Positions 43,223 to 52,849 of a stretch of 64,000 nucleotides of DNA are shown here, in pieces. Position numbers and translations under genes: made by a program. The stretch comes from Paraphysoderma sedebokerense (Eukaryota > Blastocladiomycota > Physodermatomycetes > Physodermatales > Physodermataceae): assembly GCA_025602915.1 (NCBI GenBank), contig JAHLJZ010000008.1, positions 310,001 to 374,000 on the forward strand. Direction: 5' to 3'. The notes under the pieces are model-generated. The model saw only the letters and a program-made list of their open reading frames with translations. It was not told the origin of the DNA and did not search any database. Each line of letters begins with the position of its first letter. Within the stretch, counting starts at the first letter, position 1.

Positions 43223-44121
43223 ATGAAGCCATCAAGCCTAGTTTCTCTTACATTGGTTCTAGTCGCTTTACTTGCTGCAGGTTCAATTCGGCCAGCGAAA
43301 GCTCAGGTTCCCTTGATCGGTGGTATCAAGTAAGTTAAAGAATGATCGTCCTGAATCTGAAAATCTCACTTGCTGACCGCTTGTCCCTTTCGTCCCTACT
43401 TTATCTTTTAACTTCTTACAATTATAAAATTAACTAGTTATTGCGTAAGTAGTGACATTCTATGTTTATGAGAGAATGAGCAATCCGCTAACACGTTTCT
43501 TTCGTCTCAGAACGTCGGGCTTGCTATTGGTCGTGTCATTTTTCCTGCTGTGGCGGCCTTCCCGGATCTGCCGATTATGGACCAGGCTGCTTCTAGAATG
43601 ATGATTTGCACTATCAATGGTAAGTTAGCAAAGCAAGATATTGTAAATTTTATTCATTGAATTAATATGAAATTCTTATCTAAGGTTTCGTTGGTTACTT
43701 CTTCGGCGGAGGTGCTCCTGCACCGAAACAACCTCCTCCACCAGGTGCTCCTCCAATTCCTGGTGCTCCACCAATTCCTGGTGCTCCTCCAGGTGCTCCT
43801 CCTGTTCCTGGCGCTCCACCAATTCCTGGTGCTCCAGGACAAAAGGCACCTGGCGCTAAGAACGTTATGCCCGCAGATAGTCAGACTATGCTTGCTCAAG
43901 CTGCTGCAACCATTCAAGACGTCAACTTCCAGTACAGCTTCGCTCAACAATTTAGACAAGAAATTATGAGTTTACAAGGAAGTCAGTTTGACGTTTTGAG
44001 AGGCTATGTGACGTACCAAGCGACCCCTAGCACCCCTAACCAACCCGCGAAAAAAGAGACCACCGCTCCCCCAAGAACGACGCCAACTCCTGCTGGCAGG
44101 AAGAGAAGGGATAATGATTAA
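43223..44121 (+). CDS. Secreted proline-rich protein, paralogue 3
   Basis: Closest relative of paralogue 1. Exons 43223-43329, 43438-43444 (7-base microexon), 43511-43619, 43685-44121; 219 aa. Signal peptide (LVSLTLVLVALLAAGSI) then QVPLIGGINYC, NVGLAIGRVIFPAVAAF, PDLPIMDQAASRMMICTING and FVGYFFGGGAPAPKQ, nearly identical to paralogue 1 in the core. The linker is a shorter PPGAPPIPGAPP array. The C-terminal module FQYSFAQQFRQEIMSLQGSQ is followed by a Thr/Pro tail ending in basic RKRRDND. Exons 1, 2 and 3 have the same lengths (107, 7, 109) as in paralogue 2, which fixes the gene structure of the family ancestor. Confidence 0.85.
43438..43444 (+). other. 7-base microexon in paralogue 3
   Basis: TTATTGC between an AG acceptor (43437) and a GTAAGT donor. 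It completes Asn and encodes Tyr-Cys of the conserved NYC motif. The homologous 7-base exon in paralogue 2 is at 41725-41731 (CTATTGC). Paralogue 1 encodes the same residues inside a continuous exon. Confidence 0.75.
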
Positions 44122-44482
44122 ATTGGTTAATTACGTGTATATACCTCACGGTTTTAGTTATTAAAGTCCTATAATTGTCGTAACATAATAATTTAATCCA
44201 TTTATAATAGTCAAAGAGTACCCAAGATATATGTAGCTTGAAATAAACTTTACTGAAGATTAAAGGAATAATTCTCCAGACAAGTAGGAGAGAATTGATA
44301 TATTTTATTTGAATTCACCGTACACGCAGAATTAATTAGACGTATTCTTCAACAGAAATCAAAGTTCACAACACATAAAACGGAATAATCAAACACACTC
44401 CTCTAATGAATTTTTTGCCTCATATACATATCCGTTAAACTATTCAGTCTGAGCACACCAAGTCTGACAAATTCCTTCAAAT
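44122..44482. other. Convergent 3' intergenic region
   Basis: 361 AT-rich bases between paralogue 3 and the minus-strand secreted gene. Nothing recognised. Confidence 0.6.
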
Positions 44483-44941
44483 CTATCCGATGAAGTTGGC
44501 CATTGGACCATCAGTGTAAGGACGGGTAGTGTAAGAACCAGATTCGTCGCTGGAACTTGGCTCATAAGTGGGGCTATATGTATCATCGGGGTATGATTTA
44601 GTGGTATAGTATCGATGTCTACGATGAGGATAAATCGTTTTGGTTTCATAGACAGTGGAAGTAACAGTCGTTGTGCACGCGCCCGGCATTGTAGAACTCT
44701 CAGTTAGGGTGGAATATGTCGATTCCGATGGCTTGTATGTAGGTGTATAAGTTGGAATGTAGGAAGTGTATGTGGAAGAAATGATATATGGGGGAGCAGT
44801 AGTTGCAGTATCGTAAGTTTGAGTACTATAGGACGAGTACGAAGACAACGCTTCGGTAGCGTAATCGCTATTTTGAGGTGAAGATGCCACGAATGAAACG
44901 AAGATCAAAGAAGCGACAGAGATGAATTGATATAATTGCAT
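44483..44941 (-). CDS. Small secreted Ser/Thr/Tyr-rich protein
   Basis: Single exon, 152 aa, no family recognised. The N-terminus MQLYQFISVASLIFVSFVAS is a clear signal peptide, with cleavage likely just before SPQNSD. The mature part is dominated by Ser, Thr, Tyr and Pro (YATEALSSYSSYST; YIPTYTPTYKPSESTYSTLT), a composition suited to dense O-glycosylation. It includes a TTTVTSTVYETKTIYPHRR segment; such TTTVTST-VYETK strings recur in fungal cell-wall proteins. One cysteine remains after the signal. No GPI-attachment signal is visible at the C-terminus. The ATG at 44941 is chosen because the signal peptide starts there; the frame is open upstream without another ATG. Confidence 0.75.
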   Translation of the reverse strand: MQLYQFISVASLIFVSFVASSPQNSDYATEALSSYSSYSTQTYDTATTAPPYIISSTYTSYIPTYTPTYKPSESTYSTLTESSTMPGACTTTVTSTVYETKTIYPHRRHRYYTTKSYPDDTYSPTYEPSSSDESGSYTTRPYTDGPMANFIG

Positions 44942-45448
44942 TGTGTTTGCGGTTTGATTTTGTGAGGTTATAGAGTTACTTGTCTTCGGAAACACCGATA
45001 TAAGATCATTGAAATGAACTCGCTCTCATTTTAATATCCTCATGAGGCTGTACCGGTCCTATAAGAAGATTGGCAGTGTAGATTTATATCTGATTATCTT
45101 CTATGTGGCAATCTAAATTTAGTCCAAATTTATGGATGCGGATCTACTGAAGCGGGCCAGGGCTGTGCCGTGAAGTTCTGAACATCAAACTCGGACAAAG
45201 GGACGTTCAAATAACACTCAGTTTACAGATACCATCATTAAGTATAGCTGGTATATCCGAATAAGCAAGTGTACATTTGAAAGTATATAGTATATTAGAC
45301 AATTTGAATAAAGGTGGAATTTGACGATTTTGAAAAAATTAAAACGACAGGTGAAATCCACACTCCTGTCGGTTGAGGTAAAAACAAAAACAGACGAGAG
45401 CTCAAATCCACCCCACCTCATACGTCTGCACTATTATATTAATTAAGA
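44942..45448. promoter_or_regulatory. Divergent promoter region, secreted gene / MIC19
   Basis: 507 bases between divergent starts. AT-rich; a minus-strand frame at 45421-45218 shows no recognisable content. No specific element identified. Confidence 0.45.
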
Positions 45449-46723
45449 ATGGGTGCTTCTCAGAGTAAACAACATCAACAACAGCAGAAGGCGGAACCGG
45501 TCGTCTTCTATAATGATTTATCTGCATTTGGCATGCCAATTAAGGTAGACTGCGTTTTCTCAATTGTTTGATTGCATTCGGACGTCATCGTGATATTCAT
45601 CTGTTTCTTTTGATTGTGCACTAACTTCATTCTTTTAAAAATGATATTCTCATAAATTGGAATATATGATTGTGCTTTCGTCCTTCGTATATGTTGTTGT
45701 TAACTCAAATCACTCATGAATCATCAACATAACAAAATCCAAATTATCGTTTAAATCAATCTGGATAATCTTTCGAACCGTCCGAACTTTAATCTCAATA
45801 TATTCTTATTATTACTTCCGTTTTTCTCTAATTTGCTGTATCCACTGCTCTTGCTGACATCTACAGCTCACCCCAACGCTCGTTCAAAAACTCGATAAAC
45901 CGTCATCGGTTGCCGCACCCACAACTGCTACTTCTCAAACCCCGGCTCCATCGTCGACGCCCACACCGGCGACTCAAAAGCAACAACAAGTAGATATCGA
46001 ACCTGAAATTACACGACGGGTGAAAGAGATTATTCGAACTCAAATTGAACCGAAAGTAGAAGGTGAAGTTCAACGACGATTAAATGAAGCCTTAGCTGCG
46101 CGAGCCGAGAAGTCAAAGTATCAGGAAGATAAAACTCGATATGTTGACGAAGGGAAGGAAAAATTTGACAGTAGTATTGCAATAAGAGAAGTAGACGATG
46201 TGTTGAGGAGGGCTGGCAAGGAACGGTAAATATCATCTTGTTTTGCTTTTTGAACCTCGTGAGGACCTAAGAATCAGGATAGTGTAACGGCTTTAAGGAT
46301 ACTTTCGTTTATACTAACTTTTCACTAAAATGCTATAGATTACCGCCGACCACTACTCATCTTGCACCATCCCCCATCGCTGTTGAATCTCAAAAAGAAC
46401 TCATGAACTGTTTAACGTAAGTGGAGCGCCTATATTCTGCACTTAATGTAGATTGTACACTGACTCTGTCTGCATTCTGCACTGATGCTTTGTTCCACGT
46501 TTGATGGAAACAGAAAAAACAAATCCCGCCCCCTAGATTGCTACCGAGAAGTAGAAAAATTCAAGCAAAGTTTGAAAACAGTGCAAAAGGTTCGTAATCT
46601 TTTCAGTGAGCTGTTATTTTCCTACGGTCCCTCTGCTTATTCATCACTTGATACTCAACCTCTCTACATCCTTTCCAATTCTACTGCTACCAGGAATTTA
46701 TGGAACAAGCATATAAATTGTAA
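45449..46723 (+). CDS. MIC19: MICOS subunit Mic19 (CHCHD3-like)
   Basis: Peripheral subunit of the MICOS complex that shapes mitochondrial cristae junctions. Five exons: 45449-45544, 45867-46225, 46339-46416, 46514-46589, 46694-46723; 212 aa. It starts MGASQSKQ, a good N-myristoylation motif (Gly2, small residue at 6), as in Mic19. The middle is a Pro/Thr/Gln linker and a charged coiled-coil stretch (PEITRRVKEIIRTQIEPKVE). The C-terminus is CHCH-like: MNCLTKNKSRPLDCYREVEK then FKQSLKTVQKEF, with one cysteine pair, as in many fungal Mic19 proteins that lack the twin pair. The first intron (322 bases) is long for this window. The domain order and the CYREVEKFK word make the assignment reasonably firm. 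Confidence 0.82.
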
Positions 46724-47161
46724 AAAGATTTATCTAGTGTACGTTGATGTCCCGAATAGATGGTATTGAGAAACCCCAAAACAATGGAACTTGAATGAAA
46801 ATTAGGAACAAACATTTGGCCTGAATTGCAAGAATGATCGCTCTAACCATCAATTTGCCATCCTAGTGGAATCTTTACGAAATTATATGATTTCGATTTC
46901 ATACTTTATGGTTTTATTTTGATTCGTTCTGGTTTGATCTAATACAAACGGAAGAATACATACTAAAGAACCCCGTTTTTGCTCAACTTAACTGGCATGG
47001 CAATCAAAGAAGTGACAAAATGTGAACGAACTCACACCAAACGAGACAGATACGAAGAAAAGGCAGAAGAAGATCACACGAAAAACTTTAAACTAATCTC
47101 TCCTAATCTTATATATCTCAACTATCAATCTACTAGATTCAAGGCTAAAGCTATCACGGCA
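46724..47161. other. Convergent 3' intergenic region
   Basis: 438 AT-rich bases between MIC19 and the lectin-like gene. Nothing recognised. Confidence 0.6.
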
Positions 47162-48446
47162 TTAATACTTGGCACAAAGAGCTGAATAATATTTCCAGCA
47201 TTCATTTCTAGGAATAGCAATCGGACCATTTGGGTAGAGGGCGATACAAGAGCCACCGTAATCATCACCTTGCCAACTATTTTAGAAAAGACAAATAGAA
47301 TAAGGAAGTGCCACGTTAATCAACTTGTCTCGAAGTATCAAATCCAAATATGTTAAGAGACGCCAAGAATTACCTTCTAACCCATACCGGTCTGCTGCCC
47401 AAGTCAGCAATCAAACCGCCAACGAATTGGTTTTCCTCGACGGAATCGATCCCAGTGAAATATCCACCATAATGATTACAATACGCGGCTGCTTGATCTC
47501 TATCACCCGGTTTCGAGAAAAAGTAGGCTTTTGTGGGGCCATAGATGTATTTCATCGGTTCTTCTTCATATTTCTCATTTAATGCTTCAACACTTTTACC
47601 GGTATATGACTCATAAGGGTACTGATATTTTGCTGGATCGTAGGAGCCGTCATCGTATTTTCTCTCGTACGGATATTGGTATTTTTCTGGATCGTAAGAA
47701 CCATCGTCGTATTGCTTAGTCGGGTAAGATGGATCTTCAACGCTTTTGCCGGTGTAAGATTCCTTGGGATTGTGTGCTTCATAAGGGTATTGGTATTTCT
47801 CGGGATTATAAGAACCATCATCATATTTCTTCTCATAGGGGTATTGATACTTGCCGGGATCGTAAGAACCATCATCGTATTTCTTCTCATACGGATATTG
47901 ATACTTGGCGGGATCGTAAGAACCGTCATCGTATTGCTTTGAGGGGTAAGATGGCTTGTAAGGATATCCTTTCTCGGCTTTAGATTCCTCATAGGGTTTC
48001 TTGTCCTGCTTATTTTTATCATCCACGTCATCCTTTTTATCATTATCGTCCTTCTTCTTATCATCTGTCGGTGGTGTTTTAAGTGACGAAGTGGGATATG
48101 GCATAGTAGTATACGTATCCGTTTTAGTCTCGGGGTAGTTGGTATACTGGGAAGGAGAGGTCGTCATTGGTTGATAGTCCGAAGTAGTTTGATCAGTTGA
48201 CAAGTTGGCATCTTGGCTTTGTTCGTTTTCGTTCTGATCGTATGACGGGAGAGATGTGATCATTGGCGTTGTGGATTCAGTAGGCATCGGCATAGTAATC
48301 GTAGAATAAGTGTTGGTCGGCAAGTCGGACGGAACAGCCAACGAGCTGGTCGGAGCAGCACCTACTATGGTTGGTCTGTTTGCAGGTGCAGCACATGCGG
48401 TCGCAAGGAGAAAGGCGCCAATGGAGAGAAGTTGGAAGGTTTTCAT
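47162..48446 (-). CDS. Secreted protein with YDDGSY repeats and C-type-lectin-like domain
   Basis: Two exons, 48446-47374 and 47276-47162; 395 aa. Signal peptide MKTFQLLSIGAFLLATACA; Ser/Thr/Pro-rich stalk; an acidic-basic stretch (DDKKKDDNDKKDDVDDKNKQ); five repeats of KYDDGSYDPAKYQYPYE type interrupted once by ESYTGKSVED; then about 95 residues that look like a C-type-lectin fold: QAAAYCNHYGGYFTGIDSVE, EENQFVGGLIADLG, VWVRSWQGDDYGGSCIALYP, NECWKYYSALCAK. Four cysteines sit in the C1-C4, C2-C3 pattern (AYC/ALC and GSC/NEC), and the VWV segment takes the place of the WIG core. The intron falls in the middle of the domain. Such domains bind sugars, ice or protein (known); no EPN/QPD calcium motif is seen, so sugar binding is uncertain. 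Probably a surface or matrix adhesion protein. Confidence 0.78.
47608..47940 (-). repeat. In-frame tandem repeats coding YDDGSY(D/N)PxKYQYPYE
   Basis: Five copies of a roughly 51-base unit, three adjacent and two adjacent, separated by a copy of the SYTGKSVE segment that also follows the array. Very high copy-to-copy nucleotide identity indicates recent expansion. Confidence 0.85.
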
Positions 48447-48971
48447 GTTGCACAAATGTTAACGTGTGTTTGAGGATTGTAGTGTGTATTTGAGTGTGGA
48501 AAGACATCGGGTCGGTTCAGTGGGTTAAATAGAGCAAGGTACCGCTTCATGATGAGTATTTTTGGCAGAGGTCGACCAAATTTGGATTGATGGGGGCAGT
48601 GCATCTTGAGTTCTAACAGCGGTACACTCACATTCTGAACTATTTTTGGAGTACAATCCGATTGAACCAGAAAAGACGACTTTGAGTGCACAGCCAGAGA
48701 GCGCATGATGATGAGGAACAGAAGGAGTGGAAAAGACAATGGGCATTGTTAGCCAAGGGTATGACGTCACACGAGCCGACTTCGAATTTTTTTTTGTTTG
48801 CCCTTGCTTGCACTCTGAGGCGGATAAGTTTGCTGTTAAGCTGATAGAAGACATAGATACATACCAGCTGATACTGTGAACTTAGCTGTCGTTTTGACCA
48901 TTAAAGAGGTTAAACATTCGCACTGGTGGAATTAATTCTTATCCCAAAAACATAAAGAAGCCTCGTCCTCA
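48447..48971. other. Divergent intergenic region
   Basis: 525 bases between the starts of the lectin-like gene and the small membrane protein gene. Overlapping minus-strand frames (48854-48525) have no recognisable content. Probably two promoters. Confidence 0.5.
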
Positions 48972-49275
48972 ATGTCGCAAAAGTCCGCTCCACAATCGAC
49001 GTCCCCTGCTGGCAAATCACTATGGCAGTCCTATAAATCTCTGGCACCAAGAACAAGAGTTTATTTTGGCTTGGGTGAGTGTAAAATATTCGTCAAGTTG
49101 GCCGAGTCGATTCTAAAATATTTGATGACCTTATTGTTGCCTCTGGTACTATTTGATTTCTGCCAAACCGAATATGATGCATGAAGCTGGCATATTTATA
49201 TCGCTTGCCGGAATCGTAGTCACCTCCAGAATTGAGGAAGCGGAGAAGAAGTCAAAGATGGTACAAAACCTCTAG
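48972..49275 (+). CDS. Small single-pass membrane protein, function unknown
   Basis: Two exons, 48972-49074 and 49187-49275; 63 aa. Polar Ser/Gln-rich start, then SLWQSYKSLAPRTRVYFGLA leading into one hydrophobic helix (GIFISLAGIVVTS), then a charged tail RIEEAEKKSKMVQNL. The pattern of a short amphipathic W..Y..L.PRTR segment before one helix and an E/K-rich tail resembles small fungal mitochondrial or ER membrane proteins, but I cannot name the family. The splice restores an uninterrupted hydrophobic helix, which supports the model. Confidence 0.65.
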
Positions 49276-49958
49276 AGTCAGTAATCACACATCCTGAGCA
49301 AACGTCTCAGCTTGGTACATAATCGCAAAATTTTATATAGTGTTAATAATAAATGGCTAAGATCAAATATTGGTATCGTCTTTGAGTGTAGCTGTTGGGT
49401 AACCCTCTGTCTTAGTTGATCAACGCATCATCACTTTCAGTTGGAACTTGGAAGAGCAGATGAAATATTAAGAAGTAGAGCGAGATACATTCTGCGGTTC
49501 ATTTCCCACCACTCGTATTGTGGACAAAGTGATGTTTAATTTAAGCTAGGCTTCTTCCTGTAGCATGAGTTTATTTTGACGAAAGCATCGTTATTACCTG
49601 TATCTAAAAAAAGTAATTCTTGCAGATGCAGTGTCTCCTGCCTTTGCCGCCTTCTGTCTCGGTAACACCGATGAATATCTATTAAATTCAAATTTCGCAT
49701 TTATGACAAATACAGTAATTCTCCCCTCCTGCTTTCCAAATACCGCACAGTCCAAATAACAATAGAAATACAAAATGATACGCGAGAGGGAACAAATGAG
49801 CGAATTCAAATTAATCCGAGACATTCCTTTCTTCTGCCTCTCTCCTCTCGCTCAGTCATTCGTTCCGCCATCGCTATTTTATATTCTATTAGATAAATTG
49901 CAGATATTAGATTGAGTGGCACCCTATCTGTTATTAATTATCCATCTCTGTCATCAAG
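49276..49958. other. Intergenic region before RCC1
   Basis: 683 bases. A minus-strand frame at 49824-49594 lacks recognisable content. The last 150 bases before the RCC1 ATG are CT-rich, as expected of a promoter/5' UTR. Confidence 0.5.
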
Positions 49959-52016
49959 ATGCCGAGAGCTCCAAGAGGTATGTTGTCGCTCTACACCGAC
50001 TTCTTGAGCGCCAAACCGTTAGACTCTGTACGATAATTGATGTTTCCATTTTTGATTATTTATCATTTTATATTCACATGCAATTGTTTTTTTTTTTTGC
50101 TTCTCTATGAACATTTCGCTGTCTTCCTTTGCCTCCATATCGCGGTTACCCAATTACACGACTCATCATTTCGCATCGTTTGATCCATCATGCGATACTT
50201 ACGATTTAAAATTTGACCACTAGCTAAAAGAGGCATTGCCTCAATGCCAGTCTCCATGGAGTCATCGCAAGTATCGCAAGTAGCTGACGAAATGGACATT
50301 GACGACCCTTCGCAACTTCAAACTCCAAAGATACGGATGCACAGATTCGAACAACAAATACATCATGAGCATGAACAGATTCAATCTCAACAGTTTTATC
50401 AATCAATTAATACAGACATAATAGCTGCTTATAGACCTAGTAACGCCTTGAATCTCCCCGTTCCAACGAGGAGGCAAGTCCCTGGAGAAGTCTTCGTAAT
50501 CGGACAGGGCGACTGTGGTCAACTGGGTATGCTATAGTATTCAATTCAAAAATGCTTAGTTAAATGACTATAGTAAAATTCTAATGTTGATTCTGGGTAA
50601 AATTTATGGCTTGTTATGTATCGTAATTGCAGGTTTAGGAACAGATGTCTTAGAGGCGGAAAAACCGAGGAAAATACAGTCGCTAATTGGAGTTGTAGAC
50701 ATTGCTTGCGGTGGGCTACATAGTTTAGCGTTGACTGAAGACGGAAAGGTAATGATTTAATTTTGTAGAATATATTGGACTAAAAACTCATCTACTCTGC
50801 CGTCATAGGTTTACTCTTGGGGTTGTAACGATCATCGTGCGTTAGGCAGGGATGGCCCTGAAACGGAAGTAGGATTAGTTCAAGGATTAGAAGGAATTGA
50901 CGTCGTTAAGATTGGTGCTGGAGACAACATTTCATGTGCGTTGGACCGTAACGGGAAGTTGTATGTTTGGGGCACCTTCAGGGTACTGTATTCTACTTCT
51001 CTGCGATGCGAAAACGGCCACCACGATGTATTGATATCAGTTAAACCTCATTTCCACCCGAAACCATTGTCGACCATTCAACACTTCAGGATGAGCAAGG
51101 AGTATACGGATTCTTACCAGGCATACAGATACAACCGGTCGCTGCCCTTTTTCTTCCACTCTCTCAAATGACGATAGTAGACTTTGCCTGTGGGACGGAT
51201 CATGTCGTTGCCCTCAACAGCTATGGCATTGTTTATGCCTGGGGTATAGCCAGCCAACTTCGACTCGGTCGAACTCCAATTGGTCGACAGGCAGAAAGAC
51301 ATTCCAGTCTAATCCCAGATAGAATTCCCCTTCGCCGAATTGTTAAAATAGGTGCTGGTGCATACCATAGTATTGCAATTGATATTGATGGAAGAAGTTA
51401 TGTGTGGGGTCTTAACAATTTCGGACAATGTGCGGCTGATGGAGATGAAAGTAACGTCTTTCCACCAAGACTGTTGGAATTGCCTGAAGGGATGATACTA
51501 GCTGATGCCACGGGGGGCGAACATCATAGTCTAGGACTGACGTCCACCGGACAAGTCCTTGCCTGGGGTAGATCAGATTCGCATCAATTAGGGTTAGGAT
51601 ACACTAAGCTCCCATCAACCAATATCTCAATATCATCTTCAACCAGCCCCGACTCGGCGTCCAAATCCCTCATCACCGTACCCCAACTCAACCCTCATCT
51701 CAGCCAAATTTCTTCCATCTCTTCTTTCTCTCACTTCTCATCTGCAGTCACCCAAGATGGTACTTGTCACACTTGGGGATATGGTGAATACTTTCAGCTC
51801 GGGAACCGTATTGCTCAAGATGAACCTATTCCGTTCAAAATTCCGTTGTCCGAGGGAACACAAATTTTAAAGGCTGAAGTCGGGGGACAACATACTGTGT
51901 TGTTGGCTTTGAGAACTCAGAATGTCGCAAGTGAGGGTGGACAAAGTCAAAGTCAAGGACAAGTCAATGGAAGCAGCGGAAAAGAAGCCGGAGGGAGAGG
52001 TCGACGAAAACGTTAA
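49959..52016 (+). CDS. RCC1: RCC1, Ran guanine-nucleotide exchange factor
   Basis: Chromatin-bound exchange factor that loads Ran with GTP (Prp20/Pim1 in yeasts), setting nuclear transport and spindle direction. Five exons: 49959-49977, 50224-50526, 50633-50748, 50809-50982, 51090-52016; 512 aa. A basic start MPRAPRAKRGIAS, a likely nuclear-localisation and chromatin tail, is followed by about 80 acidic/Gln-rich residues and a seven-blade propeller: VFVIGQGDCGQLGLGTD, IACGGLHSLALTEDGKVYSW, IGAGDNISCALDRNGKLYVW, FACGTDHVVALNSYGIVYAW, IGAGAYHSIAIDIDGRSYVW, GEHHSLGLTSTGQVLAWGRS, VGGQHTVLLALRTQ. The glycine, His and aspartate positions that bind Ran (for example CGTDHVVAL) are kept. It ends in a Gly/Ser/basic tail (GGRGRRKR). 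The 19-base first exon is supported by the NLS and by phase. Confidence 0.93.
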
Positions 52017-52849
52017 AATTGCAATTGGTGAACTCAATCGTTTTGGCTTTGGGTGAGAGCTACTGTTGGTGATGATCAACCCAGTTTACCTTTTTCTCTA
52101 TATTATTCGCCAATACGTGAGGAAAGACAGTAAATTACGGGGAAATATGTGACCATCTGAATACAGAAAACCTTCTACTTCCTTTTATCACATTACTCTC
52201 GTTATTCCTATTTTGATTTTCGTTCTTTTCTCGTATATTTCCTTTGTACTCTGTAGCAGGAATATTTTTCAACTGATATTAAATGTAGTTTAGATAAATA
52301 CAGCTTTATTTTCCCATTTGATTATTTTTTAAAGTTTCACCAATACCATGGACGTATTTATTGTTTTCTGATTGCGCAGGTGATACCAGTGAAACTTGAA
52401 ATAACCGCATACCCGGATGGAGTTTTTCTTAGTACTATATTGAAAACAAAATAAAAGAAACTGTTGGACATTCGTCTCTTATATATGGTAAAATTTATTC
52501 TTATTCAGAATCTAGAGATGTTTGCCATATTCGGAACATACAAATAAATATGAGTGTCCTCAGTTTATCACATCATTTCATCAAATGCAGATGCTACATT
52601 TTATGTACACAATAATTAATAGGAAAGACGCGAAGCAGACTTAGAACATGTAACAATTCATTGTCTCATCTGCCAACTAGAAAGCTAGATTGCAGAATCA
52701 CAGAAGTTCAATTGCAATCTGTGTCATACGTTGTATTCTATATCATAAACTCTTATTTTTTTGTCTATTGAAGCAGTGATTAAAACGTCTTTAATTGGGT
52801 CCGACGAATATCGAAGCCTACAGTTCAATAAGAACTTGTAAGCAGGCAT
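52017..52849. other. Convergent 3' intergenic region
   Basis: 833 AT-rich bases between RCC1 and the LisH/WD40 gene. No coding or structured-RNA signal seen. Confidence 0.6.

Noticed and set aside
47608-47940. Regular direct repeats resembling a CRISPR array
   Set aside because: The units are contiguous in-frame coding repeats (YDDGSY motif) with no unique spacers, in a eukaryotic secreted-protein gene. The same holds for the arrays at 57290-57720 and 40230-40435.
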